In this document: positions 12,001 through 26,340 of the stretch, one piece after another
Position numbering within the stretch: the stretch's first letter is position 1
How the letters are laid out: each line of letters begins with the position of its first letter
NCBI RefSeq assembly: GCF_000247815.1
Contig: NC_021678.1
Span: 10,066,371-10,130,370, forward strand
Direction: 5' to 3'
DNA length: 64,000 nt
From: Ficedula albicollis
Taxonomy: Eukaryota; Chordata; Aves; Passeriformes; Muscicapidae
Translations under genes and position numbers: made by a program
Notes under the pieces: model-generated
The model's database searches: none
The model's input: only the letters and a program-made list of their open reading frames with translations
What the model was told of the DNA's origin: nothing

Positions 12001-14400
12001 AGAATTCTTCTAGTTCTATGGGGAAACACTTAACGTTTTAATGTAAAAAATTAATTACCAAGAAGATATGAGTAGGTTGTTTGATGCTCTTTCTCCAAGG
12101 AACTGAACTAGGTCAAACAATACATTGACTAGAAACAAGGGAAATAAGAAAAGCTATTTTAACTCTAAGCTTTGCATATTTCCAAAGCATGCAATTGACA
12201 ATTTATTCATTACTTCATTTATAATTCTGACATCCTTGTTGTGTGGACATGCAAAATCAGACAATGAAATGTTGACATTACTCTCCACATTTCCTCTCAC
12301 AAAAGAAACCCATATTTTCTAAATTATGCTTTATTTTTAAAATCTCATTTCCTCACTTTATTTAATTCATGAGAAGGTAAAGTGTCTTTGCAACAGTTCC
12401 CCCACTCTGCACTGCCCTGCCTTGTGTGTGGATTACCTCACAGGATTTTCTCTTATTCTCCTTTCTCAGGTAAGGAGAACAATTTTCCACCTGTTTTTGA
12501 CATGGCCCTGTCAGGAGTTCACACTCTGCAAATCCACTTGTCTTTACTACCAGCACACAACAGCAAACTGCTCAGCTTTATTGGCCCTCATTTTCCAATG
12601 CCAGTAATTAGGTAAATCACATATAGCTTTTTAATTTACACACACACTGCTTCAGCACAGCCAAGAGTCAGTCAACTGTGTAAGGAAGAGCTGGATAATG
12701 AGGCTCTTGGTGGGCTACTACAGCTTCAGAAATCAGACTGGAGTCAACAAAACCCAAGTTGGGCTGAGTTTGACCAGAGATGCCAAAGGAACGTCTAATA
12801 TCTCAACATCTGTACAAATATTCCGCAGAAAAACATAAACGTGATTTTTTCTATTTCATTAATCCTTGGCCTTTGACTCACATTCAAACCACATTTAGTT
12901 GCATCCCCCTCTGATCTTCAATTTAACACAAAATTATGAGTTCAACATCCACGATACAAATTTAAGTCATCACCTATTAAGTGAAACAGATTTTCATGCT
13001 AAATTCCCTGCAACTGAGACTATTGTGTTGGTACAAAAGCCTAAAAATGGAAACTTCTTGGCTGGCTGTTTGTTATTAAAGAATACACAGCCTCAGTGCA
13101 ATAAACTAATATACATTTTCTTGTTGGTGTTAAAGCAAGGAGCAAAGGGAAGAGAAGAGACAGAGTTTGGGACTATAGGGAAAGACACTTCCATGAAGAC
13201 AGAGCACAATGCACTCTGAAATTTCTCTTGGGACCATCACCACTAGAAGCAATATTCTGCTGGCTCCTGTTTTTCACCCCAGTTTTTCACCACAATCCAC
13301 AACACTGTAAAGCCGCATTTGGAAGCACGTAAGTGCTCCTACATCCAATGTGCTCTACAGTTCTAATTTTATAACCTGCCACCATACTCACCCTGAGTGA
13401 AGCACCATGGGGTCTTACAAGTTATCGACTAAGTGCTTGATTATCAAGTTCCAGGAGATGTAATTATTAGTTAAAATCCACATTTCCCATTTCAGTGCAT
13501 TTAATTCATTAATTTTAGTGTTAAATTAAAAGTTAATAAGTATTTTCTTCCTACGGTGGAGGTGGTTTAGAGCATGGCTCACCAGCAGGTAAGGAAAACA
13601 TGCACACAGCTCTTTTATACAATGTTACCAAGAAGATTATGAAGCATCAGAAACTCAATTAACACCAAAGCTACCCACCAAAAGGAAATCTAGCCTATTT
13701 TCCTTCCACATTTAACAATCTCTACAGCAGTTTTACCCTTTCACAACCATCAGGAGAGTAGATATAATTCAGTCTTTTAGCAGTGACAGCAAGCTAGTAA
13801 ATGAGTAAGTTATAGCTAGTTATTGTCCCTTCTCTACATCTTTCGAGTTCTTCCAGCTCCTTCTGAGACCTGAGCACCAGAAGCACACAAAGCACTCAAG
13901 CCTTAGCATCTGCATTTATTCAGTGACTTATAAACTAACCCAACACCCCACCCCACTCCTTTTCCAGTAATTCCCTCCCTGTTGCATACCCAGAGCCTAG
14001 AGCATTGCACACACACATCAAGACAAAATCAGACTGCCTGCCACCGAGTTCTGGTCACCATCAGAACTTATCCTTCACTGCCAGGCACCTGTGGGCTGGA
14101 ACAGTGGCACCCTGAGGTGAATCTCACCAGCAATTCCAGCTGCCACAGCTTTTTGGGGTTATGGGTAGTTCTGGACATCATAGCACTCATCCTTAATCAT
14201 TTCTGAGTGACTGAAGCATTACTGAGGCAAGCAGATTGCTGTGCAGCAAACATACTTTGCTTTTTTCAGTAAAATCCACTTGTTTCAGTGGGAGTTATGT
14301 TTTTTTGGTTTTACATAACCGAATCAGCCTGTACAGTGCATCCTTCAACAAAACAGTTGTGAAAGCTATGATCAGAAACATTTCAGTAATTACTTAACTC

Positions 14401-14602
14401 CACTGAAAAGCATGAAAAAAAAATACATGCTTGAGAACTAAGACTAACCAGAATTTTAAAATTCTCAAAAACACTCAGGTGAATTTTCTACTCAATTATG
14501 ACACTGAAAAGCATGAAAAAAAAATACATGCCTGAGAGCTAAGACTAACCAGAATTTTAAAATTCTCAACAACACTCAGGTGAATTTTCTACTCAATTAT
14601 GA
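14401..14602. repeat. 101-bp tandem duplication
   Basis: Copies at 14401-14501 and 14502-14602 differ at about three positions (ttgagaact versus cctgagagct, and one A/C further on). There is no coding content. Confidence 0.93.
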
Positions 14603-16573
14603 CTAAAACTTTTTAGGTCTTATGCTTTGCCTTCCCACCTTTAAACTTTTTTTATTTTTATTACCATACATTCTTTTAAATTCGAGTTTACAAGAAACCA
14701 AACCAACCAAAGCAATGCAGAAAAACCTATGAACCCTCTAGTTTTACGTACCTGAGAAAACAGTGTAATTGAGGGATAAATAAATTCAAAGGTCAGTTTC
14801 CCCCTCCAATGCTGCACAAACTCACAAAGCACGATGTCTGCAGGGTGGGCTTCTAGCAATGCAAATTCACTGCTACACAAACCTCAATCTTCCTTCACAC
14901 TTCAAGTTGCAACAAAAACAGCATGACAGAACAAAGCCACCACTACTTGAATGTCAAAAAGGATAAAGGCAATGTTAAAATAGCATCAACAAATTTGCAC
15001 TGTGGCAGCATTTTATGATATTCGCTATTTTCCCCTATTTCAGGTTAGGAAATGAGAAGAAATGAAACATCTGTAGCAGCTTTTGTTCTTGCTCTGAGAA
15101 GCATGAAGATGCATTCTCACCCTTCGGTCCTCTCCACTCTGCAATTAATTGATTTAGATAATACAGGTAAGCACAATTGTAGCATTCATCCTGCAACAAA
15201 ACTAGCCTTGAAACAGAAAACAGAAGTATCCCTTAGCTTTCCTACACTCCTGAATCAAATCCACCTTAACCTAGGTTATCTACCAGTGTTAGCTAGCAGA
15301 GAACGTGGAATTTCACATACTGAAGTTTCATCCTTTCTCCTTAGATTAAGCCAGTATATATAATTGAAACTGAAACATCTCCTACCTTTACCCATGAGAA
15401 ATTTGGGCAGTATCACCAGCACTTTGTGTCCCACTGTACCCGTGCGATGGTCGCAAGGCAGTGAGCTTTGCAGTGCCAAACAACACAGCTTGAGGTTCAA
15501 CAAATCAGCACTGTTGGCTTCTGATATAGCTCAAGTAAGGGGGAGGAGAGTCACTGCGAGATGGCACTGACAACTCCATTTCCACTTCTGTGCAAATTAA
15601 ATGTAGGCTGGGGCACAGGAATGGAACATAATTAGACATTAAAAGTAGGACTGCAGGCTCTGGTTGACTGAAGATACTAGTACAGGAAAGAAAAAGCCAA
15701 TTAAACCAGTAGTTTAGCTCACAAAGTGCAGCATTAATAATCCTAACAGAGCTACAAAACAACAAGCACAAAAGTCCAGTTCTGGAAATGCAACACTGAG
15801 CACCTCCAATGGCAGCCTAATTCCATTGTAAAATCTCTCCATTGGAAAATGCTCTATATACACTGCTCTAGTGCCACCACATTGGAGAAAAACACAGATA
15901 CAAGCAACAGATGTGATCACTGAAATATGAAAATACAATATGAGCAATTAACAACTGGGTGAGGAAAGATAACAGGAAAACTACATTATCCTCTTTTGAT
16001 GGCTTCTAATTTTTAAAGCTGCTGTATACAACAACTGAATAACTGTTCTAACTTAGACCACTTATACATCTTTCAACCTGCTAACCAGAATAATAAGCAC
16101 AGTATTTCCCAATCATTATTGTGTTAGGCCATTTTTAATGACATTTTATAACTAGTAGGAGATTTATTGTCTACTCAGAAGCTGCCCACTAGGCAGCAAA
16201 CTTATCACTACTGCAGCTGCCTCTGAATTTGTCATGTTATAAAGCTGACTCAGACAGCAATTTCGTGCCAGAAGATCTTTGGCAGCAGCAGCAAAAATCC
16301 TAGTAATATCCTCTGGAAAGCACAACTGCTACTCTTGGAAGGGTGGAGAAGACCAAGAAAAAAAAAATCAGCTGATAAATCAGATATGCTAGTTTCAAAA
16401 TGCTCCAGTAACCATTGTCAGAAGTTCACAGGAGATGAACCCTGTCACTAATCACTTTTTCTAACAGCATCCTGTTACAGGCTTGTGTAAAGAAGTGTGG
16501 GCACAAATACTCTTTTCAATATTTTGCTCCCTCCTCTTCCAATGAATGGTTAACTTTTGACTTCGTTTCTCCC

Positions 16574-16733
16574 TTCACATTCCTTTTTAAATTATTCTCA
16601 TGTAATGTTGCCCAGGTCACACCAATATATACATATATACTTAAAAATGTTAATTCACGTTCCTTCTTAAATTATTCTCATGTAATGTTGCCCAGGTCAC
16701 ACCAATATATACATATATACTTAAAAATGTTAA
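16574..16733. repeat. 80-bp tandem duplication
   Basis: Copies at 16574-16653 and 16654-16733 differ at about two positions (cattcctttt versus cgttccttct). Each contains an 'accaatatatacatatatac' stretch. No microhomology is evident at the junction. Confidence 0.93.
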
Positions 16734-17021
16734 GTTTTTAATAACGGGTAAAGTGGATCAAACAGTTCTTGATACAAATAGTTCACCCAGTTTATCCAGG
16801 TTCAAATTCAGAGGTTAACTGGGAGAGCCAAGACACAACTGTCTGCTCACATGAGATGTATTTGCTTCTTTGCCATTCCTAAGAAAACATAATTTCCTTT
16901 ACAATTTCCTTTACCCTACTGTTCTCCTAAGTAAATCTTCCCAGAGCAAAGATTGCTTTATTGGTGCAAGTTCTGACCAAGGATACCAGGAAAGGGAGTG
17001 GAATGAGAGCTTGAGTAAAGG

Positions 17022-17049
17022 AAAAAAAAAAAAAAAGGAAAAAAAAAAA
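17022..17049. repeat. Interrupted poly-A tract
   Basis: Two A runs separated by GG. Simple low complexity. Confidence 0.8.
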
Positions 17050-18881
17050 GGGAAGAATCAATCAACCAATCAGGTGCTAAAGCATAGTTTCTCCAAATAT
17101 AAATGACATAGGTTAGCAGCTTGTAAAAGGGTAAAAATAAAAGACATGAGAAGGAAAGTGAAAAAGACAACTAACAAAAAAACAAAAAACAAAAAAGCTG
17201 GAAATTCAGGATGTCAAGAAATTGCAACAAAGACCTGCTCACAAAAGCAGCTAACAGGTCCCTTCAGAGAAAACACTGAAGATTAAAAAAAAAACCACCT
17301 AATTATTAAAAAAATAGATATTAAAAAATATCTATCTCTATCTCAGACTACATCTTACACAGCTGAGATGTAACTTGGATGAACTCGAAGCTGAAGAAGT
17401 ATCACTAATTAAACAGTGGGGTACTTTAAGTTCATAAATAGCAGGTACACAGTTAATAATCCAGTATTTATTTCCATACGATAGCTATTCTTTTCACAAA
17501 TCAGTCAAAACTTTTAATTAATCTCCTTTAAATTGGGGGATAAGCATACCACTGGTTCTTCTCCAATTAGAGCAATATTAAATCAAGGTTACTGACATCA
17601 CTTCTTAAAAAGGGGAAAGTCAACGTCTAACCACACACCTAAGTCCAGTTTGGAAGTACTCATTCAGATTGAAATGACAAGGTAGTTCATTTTGAAACAG
17701 GGATTTTTATTTTTCATTTTTCTTTTAAAGAGTTATTTTTGCATTGCTTCAGCTTTCAGTTTGTTTTTGCCAAAAGTAAATTTAGACTGACTGCTCTAAA
17801 AAGCAGTGGAAAATGTGTGATGGTTTGGACCTAATTAAAACCTGAGCAAAGGCAAAGAAAACTTGGGGGCAGGAGAAAGCACAGAATCAGAAGTTCTCTA
17901 CCACACAGAGAAAGTGGAAATCTTTGGCTTCAGTCATGGTAAGGCTGAATTAACAGTCTTTTGCACACAGAAAAGCTTCATAAACGAAAAGGTTATTTAA
18001 ACAGATCCCATGCCAGCCCCCTTGAATAGGCACTGGCACATATAAGAAAGACACACACCCACATCTAGGAGGAGAGAGTCAGAGTTTCTTTCCTTGAAGC
18101 TGATCTCATTTTTGCTGCAACAGCCTCTGTGGGGCACTGGAGGTTGGAGTGAGCTAGAACAAGCTAGAACAATTTTCAGACTATCTATTTTGCATAAGCA
18201 ATAAGGTTGGCATCTGGTGGCTCTAAAAATAAATATAATTTAAAAAAACCCAACAGTCCTGAGATGGTAGAATTAATGCCTCACATCCCTTTTGGCAGCT
18301 CGTATCTCTCCGTTTGCCAGCTACTCTATTTTCTTGCTATCTTCTCTAGTTGAGTATGCTTCATGGTTATTCAGAAGATTTATGTATTTTCTTATGCTAC
18401 TGCCTTAGTAATGTCAAACATGCAAGATGATACTTTCTGCTAGCTAATTCTCTTCCCACTAGATGACAAGGACTTCAAAGGCAGAACGAACATCTTGAGT
18501 CTTCATTACCCAACTTCCCACTGGCGCGCTCGCTGCACGCAGAGTTTGTTTGAGGTGGCATCTTGATGGCAAAGCAAGACACAGAGCACATCAGTTCTGC
18601 TCATCTTGGTGCAGATGAGCTGCTGGAGCTCAGCACCAAACAAAGGCAGCAGCACACCCTGCCACACGCTTAATCATAAGGCTGGCAGGCTTATCTCTGA
18701 GCACACACAAGATATGGATATTGCTGGAAATCTCAGCATGTTTCCATGGTACATCAAAGTTCAAATCAGAAGGAAATGGCTTTTGAGCACTGAGATTTGT
18801 ACCTGAACTGACTACTGGAAATGAAAAAACAATCACCAAAAGCCAGTGTGGAAGCAATTCAGCACTTTCAGACATCCAGTA

Positions 18882-18993
18882 TGGCTGGATAAAGTCTCAG
18901 CTGCTATCAGACAAGCCCACAGATCTGTTCCACACGGTGGCTGGATAAAGTCCCAGCTGGTATCAGACAAGCCCACAGATCTGTTCCACACGC
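18882..18993. repeat. 56-bp tandem duplication
   Basis: Copies at 18882-18937 and 18938-18993 share 'tggctggataaagtc', 'atcagacaagcccacagatc' and 'tgttccacacg', with about three substitutions. Confidence 0.92.
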
Positions 18994-19049
18994 CATGGCT
19001 ACTCAGATCAATATCTGAAGAGTGCTAATATTGGGGATGTTCCAAGAAA

Positions 19050-19150
19050 CACTTACATGCCCACAAATCCACGTATTGTAACCATAATTATCGTAACACG
19101 GCCAATTAGTGCTGCTAATGAAGATAAATAATGACTGATGCTGCATTTTT
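19050..19150. promoter_or_regulatory. Candidate conserved non-coding element with homeodomain-like words
   Basis: The block contains CCATAATTATCGTAACACGG, CCAATTAGTGCTGCTAATG, AGATAAATAATGACTGATGC. These are dense homeodomain (AATTAG, TAATG), GATA (AGATAA) and AP-1-like (TGACTGA) words in a high-complexity context with intact CpGs. It is a plausible enhancer core in a neural gene intron, judged from motif density only. Confidence 0.3.
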
Positions 19151-20699
19151 CCATGCCAACACAACTGCAGATGCATCACGAGGCCATGGGTCTGAGAAAC
19201 CTCACTTCACACATCCAGAGACTGCAGTGCCTTCCACGTGCAGCCGTGCAGTGCACTGGTGTTCTGGTGATTCTGCCAGGCTCTCATTTCATCACAGCAT
19301 TATCAAACAGATGAGAGACCTCAGAGGCAAGTGAACAACCAGGCAAACAGCTGAGAGCTCGTACATTTATAGAACTTGGGCTGAAATTCAGCCTTCCAAC
19401 AGCTGCAGCCATGTTCATGACATTTTGGAAAAAAATGAACGTCACGCATATGAAGATTTTGCTTTTGTGTGCAAGTTTTTGCTGCCCTATTTTAGGATTC
19501 AGGAAGGATTCAACACTTCACATCTCTCTCAGTGTAAAGCTTAATTTTTAATGAATTGTAATTAAGAACTGAAGCCCCACCCTCTGTCCACCTCCACAGA
19601 ACTTATAACTCCAGCAACCATCTCTTCTATTCCCTTTCCTCCCCCTTCAGCACTGGATGTACAGAGTGGGACCCTCCCATCTTTTCACAGAATTAGACAT
19701 TAGAATGCACTGGGAGCACATCAGGAAGCATTTCAGATTACAGCATTATTTCAAAAGCTGTGTTCTTTGAACATTCCTTGGAATGCCAGAAGAAATCTGA
19801 GGATCTGTAATTTTTCCGGTTTTCATATCTGGGACACATTTTACATAGGGAGAACTTTCAAGGGCTGAGGGCTTAGTGTTCTGAGCTATCCTAAAAATCA
19901 CAGTACAGCAAAAACCAGGACAGAATCTGCCCTAAAACCAAGAACAGTTAGAAGTCTCACTTCACAGATGTTAATATTCTCCATACTGCTGTGAGCTATA
20001 TTTGATATTATTTGTCTAGCATCACAGCTATGCAGAGTACTTCACAAAATGCAGGAAATGGAGATTTATGCCTAGGAAATTTGTCTCCTGAGTATTAAGA
20101 AAAAAACACACCATGTAAAGGGTCACAAACTACAGAACTACTAAAGCAACCTTCCCCTCTGATTGTTATTCAAGTTTCCTTACGGATGGCTTTCAATAAG
20201 TTCTTTATGGCTGAAGAATTAGATATGCAGTCACTGCAAACATCTAGGCTTTTAGTACAGTGGCCATAATTATGACATAGCAATGATTTTGAGAAAAATA
20301 ACAACACCAAAACAAACAACAACATCCCCCCACGCCCCTTTTTTTTCTTCCCTGCAGACCCACAAAAGGACTTACAAACTTCTCCCCCTCTTCAGCTGTT
20401 AATTCCACTGTTTCCATACTGCTCTGACCTGGGCTTGTTGACAGACACACACCTCCCAGTCCCATTCTGAACTGGGTGATTTTGCAGATCCACTTCACTG
20501 CTTCACGTTCATTACCGAGTCCCCTCCTCATATAATTAGGGTGTACAGGAGTGTGTACACACACAAACACTGCTCAGTTCCCCCAGGACAGAGGCCAGAG
20601 CTAATAATATGCATGGCTTGCTGGCAGCAGTGAAACAAATGTAGATTGGTGAGTGCTCCAATCTGTGTCTGATGGTTTATGGAACCAGGCAGGTGCCAC

Positions 20700-20800
20700 C
20701 AGGGATAACTTTGACAATTACGTGCAGGATTTGTGCTTGATAAAATGACGTCATTAATCTGATAATCTCATCACCCACCTTGGTTTTAAATCAAAATGCA
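20700..20800. promoter_or_regulatory. Candidate regulatory element with a full palindromic CRE
   Basis: A perfect 8-bp cAMP response element TGACGTCA lies at 20746-20753. It runs directly into TTAATCTGATAATC, which carries homeodomain/GATA-like words. The CpG-containing CRE survives in a CpG-poor intron, which hints at constraint. The sites are visible; their function is inference. Confidence 0.35.
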
Positions 20801-21943
20801 TTCCTGTACATGTAAGCATGCGTGTGGCTACACAGATACACTCTGGCTTGCTTGGTCATAAATGTTATCAGTTGTTTGGTGTAAGATTTATGGGGTGGTT
20901 TGCTGGTAAACAACTTTGGCATCTCATTTCACTTTTATCTGGGGAGAGGCTATAACATGAAAAAGACTAAGAAATTATTCTGTGCTTCAGCAAGTATCTT
21001 AAAACTCTAATACAGAACAGCTCCCTCCCCCTGGAGCTCTGGGTACCTCTGGCAACATTGGTATTTCAACAACTACCAGTTCACTTTGACAGAGGTGCTA
21101 GAAGACACAGTAGAGACACTTCCTCATTTTCAAACCCAGCAATAAACATGGGATGTTAAAGGCTTCAGCACATTAGTTACTGATCTTAAATCTTTTTAGT
21201 TATAAGAAACATTTTAAGATCCACTGTTCCTGGAGATAGAATATTCTCTGTGTTTATTTACTATGATCTAAAGTATCCCATTCAAGCAGTGTTTATAAAA
21301 TACTGTTGATAACAGTTAAGATTCTCAACTTGTTCCAGTTTAGGCAGAGGATGCAAACCTCCTCTAGGTTATCACTACAGAAAGCTTTATTAGATATTCA
21401 GTGGGGGAAAAAACATCTTGAATAAATCTCTGTATCAAAGCAGCCCTTTGGCCTCATTGACTGATACACTACAGGACTATCAAAGGAAAGGAAAACAGAA
21501 AGAGAAAAATCCCTCTATTCAGCCCAAGTCCATTCAGGAAATTATGACTATCAACACCATCATTTTTTCTGCCTTCTCCATCTTCACTTTGCCCCAGTTC
21601 TATGGAAAGCCTTCAAAATAGTAAAGATAGAATATGACTTTTGAACACATATTATACAGAGGCTTCTGTCTCTCCAAACTCAAAATTAAACATCTGCCAT
21701 CCCAAAGGCATAGGAAAACTCCACAAAGCAGGGGTGGGGGAGAAGAAAGTGCAGCCTGTATTTGAAGAGCAGTTTTCCAAAAGCACCCTCTTTGCTCAAA
21801 GAGGATCACCTTTGAACAGGCACAGCACTGACAGTGGCTTCAGGCAACCCCCAGCACAAGTAATACGAAATCACAACAAAATTAGTTGTTTGGGGCTTTT
21901 TTCCCTTTCTTCAAGAAAGTACACAGAGACAAATCTAGTCCTG

Positions 21944-22138
<195 letters not shown>

Positions 22139-22433
22139 GTAATCTAAAACAAAACAGAAAGAAGAAAAGGATCATTATTAACCTTTAACAGAATTACAAG
22201 TAATCCACAGACAAAGTGATCCACTGGATGAGACACACACTGTTTTCAGCAGAGCCAGGAAATAAACCAAGTCTGCTTGAACCATTCTACATCCACCGTC
22301 ACAAATTTAATTTTCATTTTGACCAAAACTTTCACAAATGAGGATGTGCACCCAAAACACCAGACTCAGATGTAGTTGGCAGCTTATAAAGTGCAAGCAA
22401 AATGAATCAGCTATTTCTCATTCTAAATCACAA

Positions 22434-22575
22434 AGTCACAGAATCCAAGTTGGAAGGGACCTTGGGAGGTCAGCTAGCCCAGCATCCTTCTCAAAGCTGG
22501 GTCAAACACTGAATTTAGATTGAGTTGCTCAAGGCTTTGTGTTGAGAAGGCTAGAAAACCCCCAAGGACCTGTGT
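22434..22575 (-). mobile_element. CR1 LINE fragment, minus orientation
   Basis: The plus strand shows the reverse complement of a CR1 3' region: 'cacagaatccaagttggaa', 'gggaccttgggaggtcagct', 'gcatccttctcaaagctggg', and 'gagttgctcaaggctttgtg'. It is short, diverged and non-coding. The element's 3' end lies at the left. The right boundary is approximate. Confidence 0.75.
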
Positions 22576-25500
22576 CTTCAATGTGAAATTTAAATGAAAT
22601 ATGTCAAGAAGAAAATACCCTGAAGAGATATCCTATCACTCACCTTTTGAAGAAAGCAAGCATGATAATTTTGATCATAAATAATGGTATTTCATATTAC
22701 CTGTTTAAAATTCTTGACCTGGCTTAGGTGTGCAGCAAGTGAGGGCAAGCAGAGGCCAAAAAGGCAACACAGAACTTCAAATTAAAAATCCAACCTGTAT
22801 TCAGGTCTGACTTCTTTTAAAATTCAAACTTAATGTAATGACAACCTGTGTCTAAAATATAAAAACAACCACACATCCTCCAAGAAAAAGGTTCAAACCA
22901 AAGTGCTCTTCGACAGAGACTGATGCTCTGTGTAAGTGTGCACATGAGTACCTCTTGTCCCATTATGCCCCAAAAACCACTTTAGGATACTCATACAACA
23001 TAAGGGTTTCCAATCATTCTGTTTGGAAGCATCTGGAAAAGCAACTATCAAAATAATTACCAGGGCACAGAGTGCTGTAAGGAAAATTACTTTGGAAAAA
23101 TAGTTTATTTAACTCAAAATACTTTAAGCCTGCCTATGTTCATTTAATATATTAAAGATGATGCCCTCTGAAATATTTTGTGGGGCAAAGTCTTTCTACT
23201 ACAAGACCTGCATCCATATTCTTTCTTCCTTTCTAAAAAAAAAAAAAAAAGTATTTTAAGAAACTTCCAAGATGTACAGTTCTGAAATAACTCACTCTAA
23301 TGGTGGTGGACTCTAAATCTTAATCTTAAAACAAATGACACACTTATTTCTGACAACATTCTCTAGCAATCATTGTCATTTATGTCTTTAAAGAGCACAC
23401 AACATTGCCTGGGTAAACATTATTTTTTTCCTCTGATTGGTTTCAATAAAGTAATTTTTTCCAGGCAGAACATTTGAATTACCATACATTGAAAAGCAAA
23501 ATGTCCTATACACATCTGGTTTGGATTTGTGAAGTGGCTTGTTGTTCATACACTTTCAGCTGTGTGGAATAAAATTGTGTTGATGAAGCAGTAAATATTT
23601 TTTTATTGAACACAATGAAAGATGAGTACAGACAACAGTCCACTGTTAATTACAGCGATACAGGTACTCTGCCAAATATTTACTTCACAAATCATCAACA
23701 AACCAAGCTAACAAAGCAGGATAGACACTTGCACAGTGACATGGGGTTCAAGCACTGAACCCAGAATCCTGCTGCATCAGACAGCCTTTTTAGTTACCAC
23801 CTGCAACAGGAACATCATCTGGCTTTTTTTTGGGTTTCTATCAGTCCAGCCTTTAGGCATTTGAAATGAAATCCATCCCTGATTTCCTCTGGACATGTAC
23901 TGGAAGGTGCTCTGCCAAATCCCTGAGTAAGAAGTGCTTTGCCATTCAGAAATATCAAAGCAATCAATGTAGCCACTTGCCCACACATCTCACCCTCTAG
24001 CTCAAGATAAAAATAATAAATTTAATCAGAAGATATGCAACAAGGTTATATGATAATAAAAGAGATGGGGGGGGGATGAACAAAACAAAACAAGAAAACC
24101 TCAGATTCCTAAATGCCTTTCAGCAGACAAAAAAGGAACATTTTCTTGCTGCTTCTCTTAACCAGCTGGCATGCTGTCTTCTCCAGACAATGCAGAAGCC
24201 CTGTTCCCTTTTTTGTATCTCTGTTATCTATGTTCACATCCTGCATATCACAGAGATCAGAATCTCTCCCAGACTCTGTCCTCACTGCTGAGCTTTCGAA
24301 GACTGCTGTTCATCAGTCTAGTCTAGATTTCGATTGCTGATTCATCAGTATGTGCCAACCTCAAGGTGTCTGGAAATGACACTTTGTTACACCGAGCAAT
24401 TAACTTTATTCAGTCCGGGAACGCTTAGAGTTCAATTGTCAGTAAAGCACCACACCTACAGATAGGCTACCTGCATGAACAGGGCTGCTGATTTCACATA
24501 CCTAAAACCTGGATTTCAGCAACAGCAGGCAAGTGTTCCTGCATCCTCTGCTGGCATGGATTACAGAGGCTGTCAGCCTCCCCAAACCCACATCACAAGC
24601 CTCCTAAGTGTCCCCTCAAATTAAGGGGCACAATACTTGGAGAATTACCCACTGTCTGAAAAGCATTCACAGGGAAAGCTGCTGAGCTGCACATCTGAAA
24701 CAGAGGTTATTATCTGGGAACTTAGGTCTGCAAATGTTCATTTAAATGTTCCCATTTTAAAAATAAAACCACATGACATTCTATTCCAATGCATCTGTAG
24801 AGTCGGTGATTCATCTAATCAGTTTGCTCTTGTGAAGTCTGATTTACTGAGTTGCTCCAAGTACAAGTACCTCTTGAATTGTTTTAGTGAATTATTTCAT
24901 GGCAGTTACATGAGGATTACGTGAAATTTTTTCTTCCATTCAAAGGTAGAGCTCCTAAAAGTGTCATTTGTGTTAGGCCATGACCCAACTTTTATTGACC
25001 CACCACCAACATTGAAATCTTAACCCTGAAAGGTCTCTGGGTTTGGAGAATAGTGTGTTAATACTGGCTTTGTGGGAAAGGGAAGAAGAAAAATCAATAT
25101 CAGTGTTCCTAAAATTAGCTAGCTAGTTCCTGACCTAGCACTCTGCCTTTGCATGACCAACGTTCAAGGAAGTTTTTAAACAACAAAAATGCAATTAAGT
25201 TATATTAATGTTCATATTTAGTTTGCATTTACTGCTTTGATACTGTCACCTCATCATCAGTTCGCTGCCTGTGGATTTAGGCATTCAAGGTTTGCAGGTC
25301 TGCAGCATCTCCAGGCAGAGCATTCACAGGTTTGAAGACTCAGGGGAAGATTGGAACAGATTAAACTGTTCCAGGGCTGGGTCCAGCCTACAGACCTGCC
25401 TCTGCCTGCTCCCACTGCAGTGAGTTCTAAACTAATTAGCACATGATCTGCTGGCAACTTCTACTCTCAGAAGCACGAATCTCTGGTCAGCTAAGTGTGA

Positions 25501-26340
25501 AACCACTCACTCAGCTCTCAGGTTACTGTGACGAGCTGCTGTGGCTAAGAGCAAGCTGGAAATGCCAACGAGCTGAATTCAGTCCTGTTCTCATCTGCCC
25601 TGAGAAGATGGCAGCGCTGACTTCAATCAGCATTTTTAGATGCAGGCTGTTTACATGACATACCTACAGCTTCTAATGATGACCCAGCATTTTAGCATAC
25701 AGCCCTCTTTCCCTTTTCATCAGGAGTTTTAATGTATAAAACATTTTAAAAAGCAGGAGCTGTGCAAGGTTTGTGATTTGAGCAAATCACAGTGAGAAGT
25801 GCAGTTATTTCATGTAACACTCAGCCATTGAATTAGAGGGGTTAAGATCCCACATTTCAGCATGATATCCATTCATGAATTATGTTCTTTATGTTTGGTT
25901 AGAAGCAACGAGACGAAAAAACCCGTAACACTGGGGGGGAAAAAAACAAAAAAATAAAATTTGCCCTGGAAATACACTTCAAAGCTTCCCAGTCTGTCCC
26001 AGTTTTCAAGGATATATATTCTCCAAGACTGTTCCCATGAGGTAAAGGAGTTGTTTGCCTTAATGGCAAATTAATGCCAAGGCATCTGAATGACTTGATA
26101 CAATACATTTTATTCTAACTAGGGCTTAAATGGCAAGTAAATAGTACGACCTGCCCTTATTTTAATGGAACAATTACATAATGTAAATCTTTCAACTTCA
26201 CATTGCTCAACAACTATGGCTTCTTCTAGTAATAACAGAATTTTAATGCAAAATATTTTAAAATTCACTTTTAAAATATTCACTTTTCCAGAAATTAAAT
26301 TATTCCTCGTGAAATAAAGGCAATAAATTGATACCAAGCA
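22576..26340. other. Intronic stretch without recognised features
   Basis: AT-rich intron sequence with a 16-nt A run at 23235-23250. Open frames at 24076-24340 and 24637-24924 have no recognisable domain or splice context. Nothing else is supported. Confidence 0.55.

Larger units (their letters stand above)
4257..14400. other. Intronic stretch without recognised genes
   Basis: AT-rich intron sequence with scattered short A/T runs (for example the T-rich tract 6309-6355). The longest open frames (7579-8016 plus, 7830-8135 minus, 12899-13219 plus) overlap one another on opposite strands or lack any domain, splice context or codon pattern, so I call no gene. A possible degenerate LTR begins near 8777, and a candidate regulatory island lies at 6030-6250. 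No tandem duplication of the kind common elsewhere in the window was seen in these 10 kb. Confidence 0.6.
14603..21943. other. Intronic stretch with two small duplications and two candidate regulatory islands
   Basis: No gene is supported. The region holds tandem duplications at 16574-16733 and 18882-18993, an A-rich tract at 17022-17049, and candidate regulatory islands at 19050-19150 and 20700-20800. Open frames at 15052-15363, 15505-15771 and 20244-20570 show no domain, no splice context and no conserved pattern that I recognise. Confidence 0.55.

Noticed and set aside
17310..17345. Hairpin-like 'agatatt ... aatatct' sequence as a structured RNA
   Set aside because: A short AT-rich inverted repeat is expected by chance in this composition and shows no RNA-family features.
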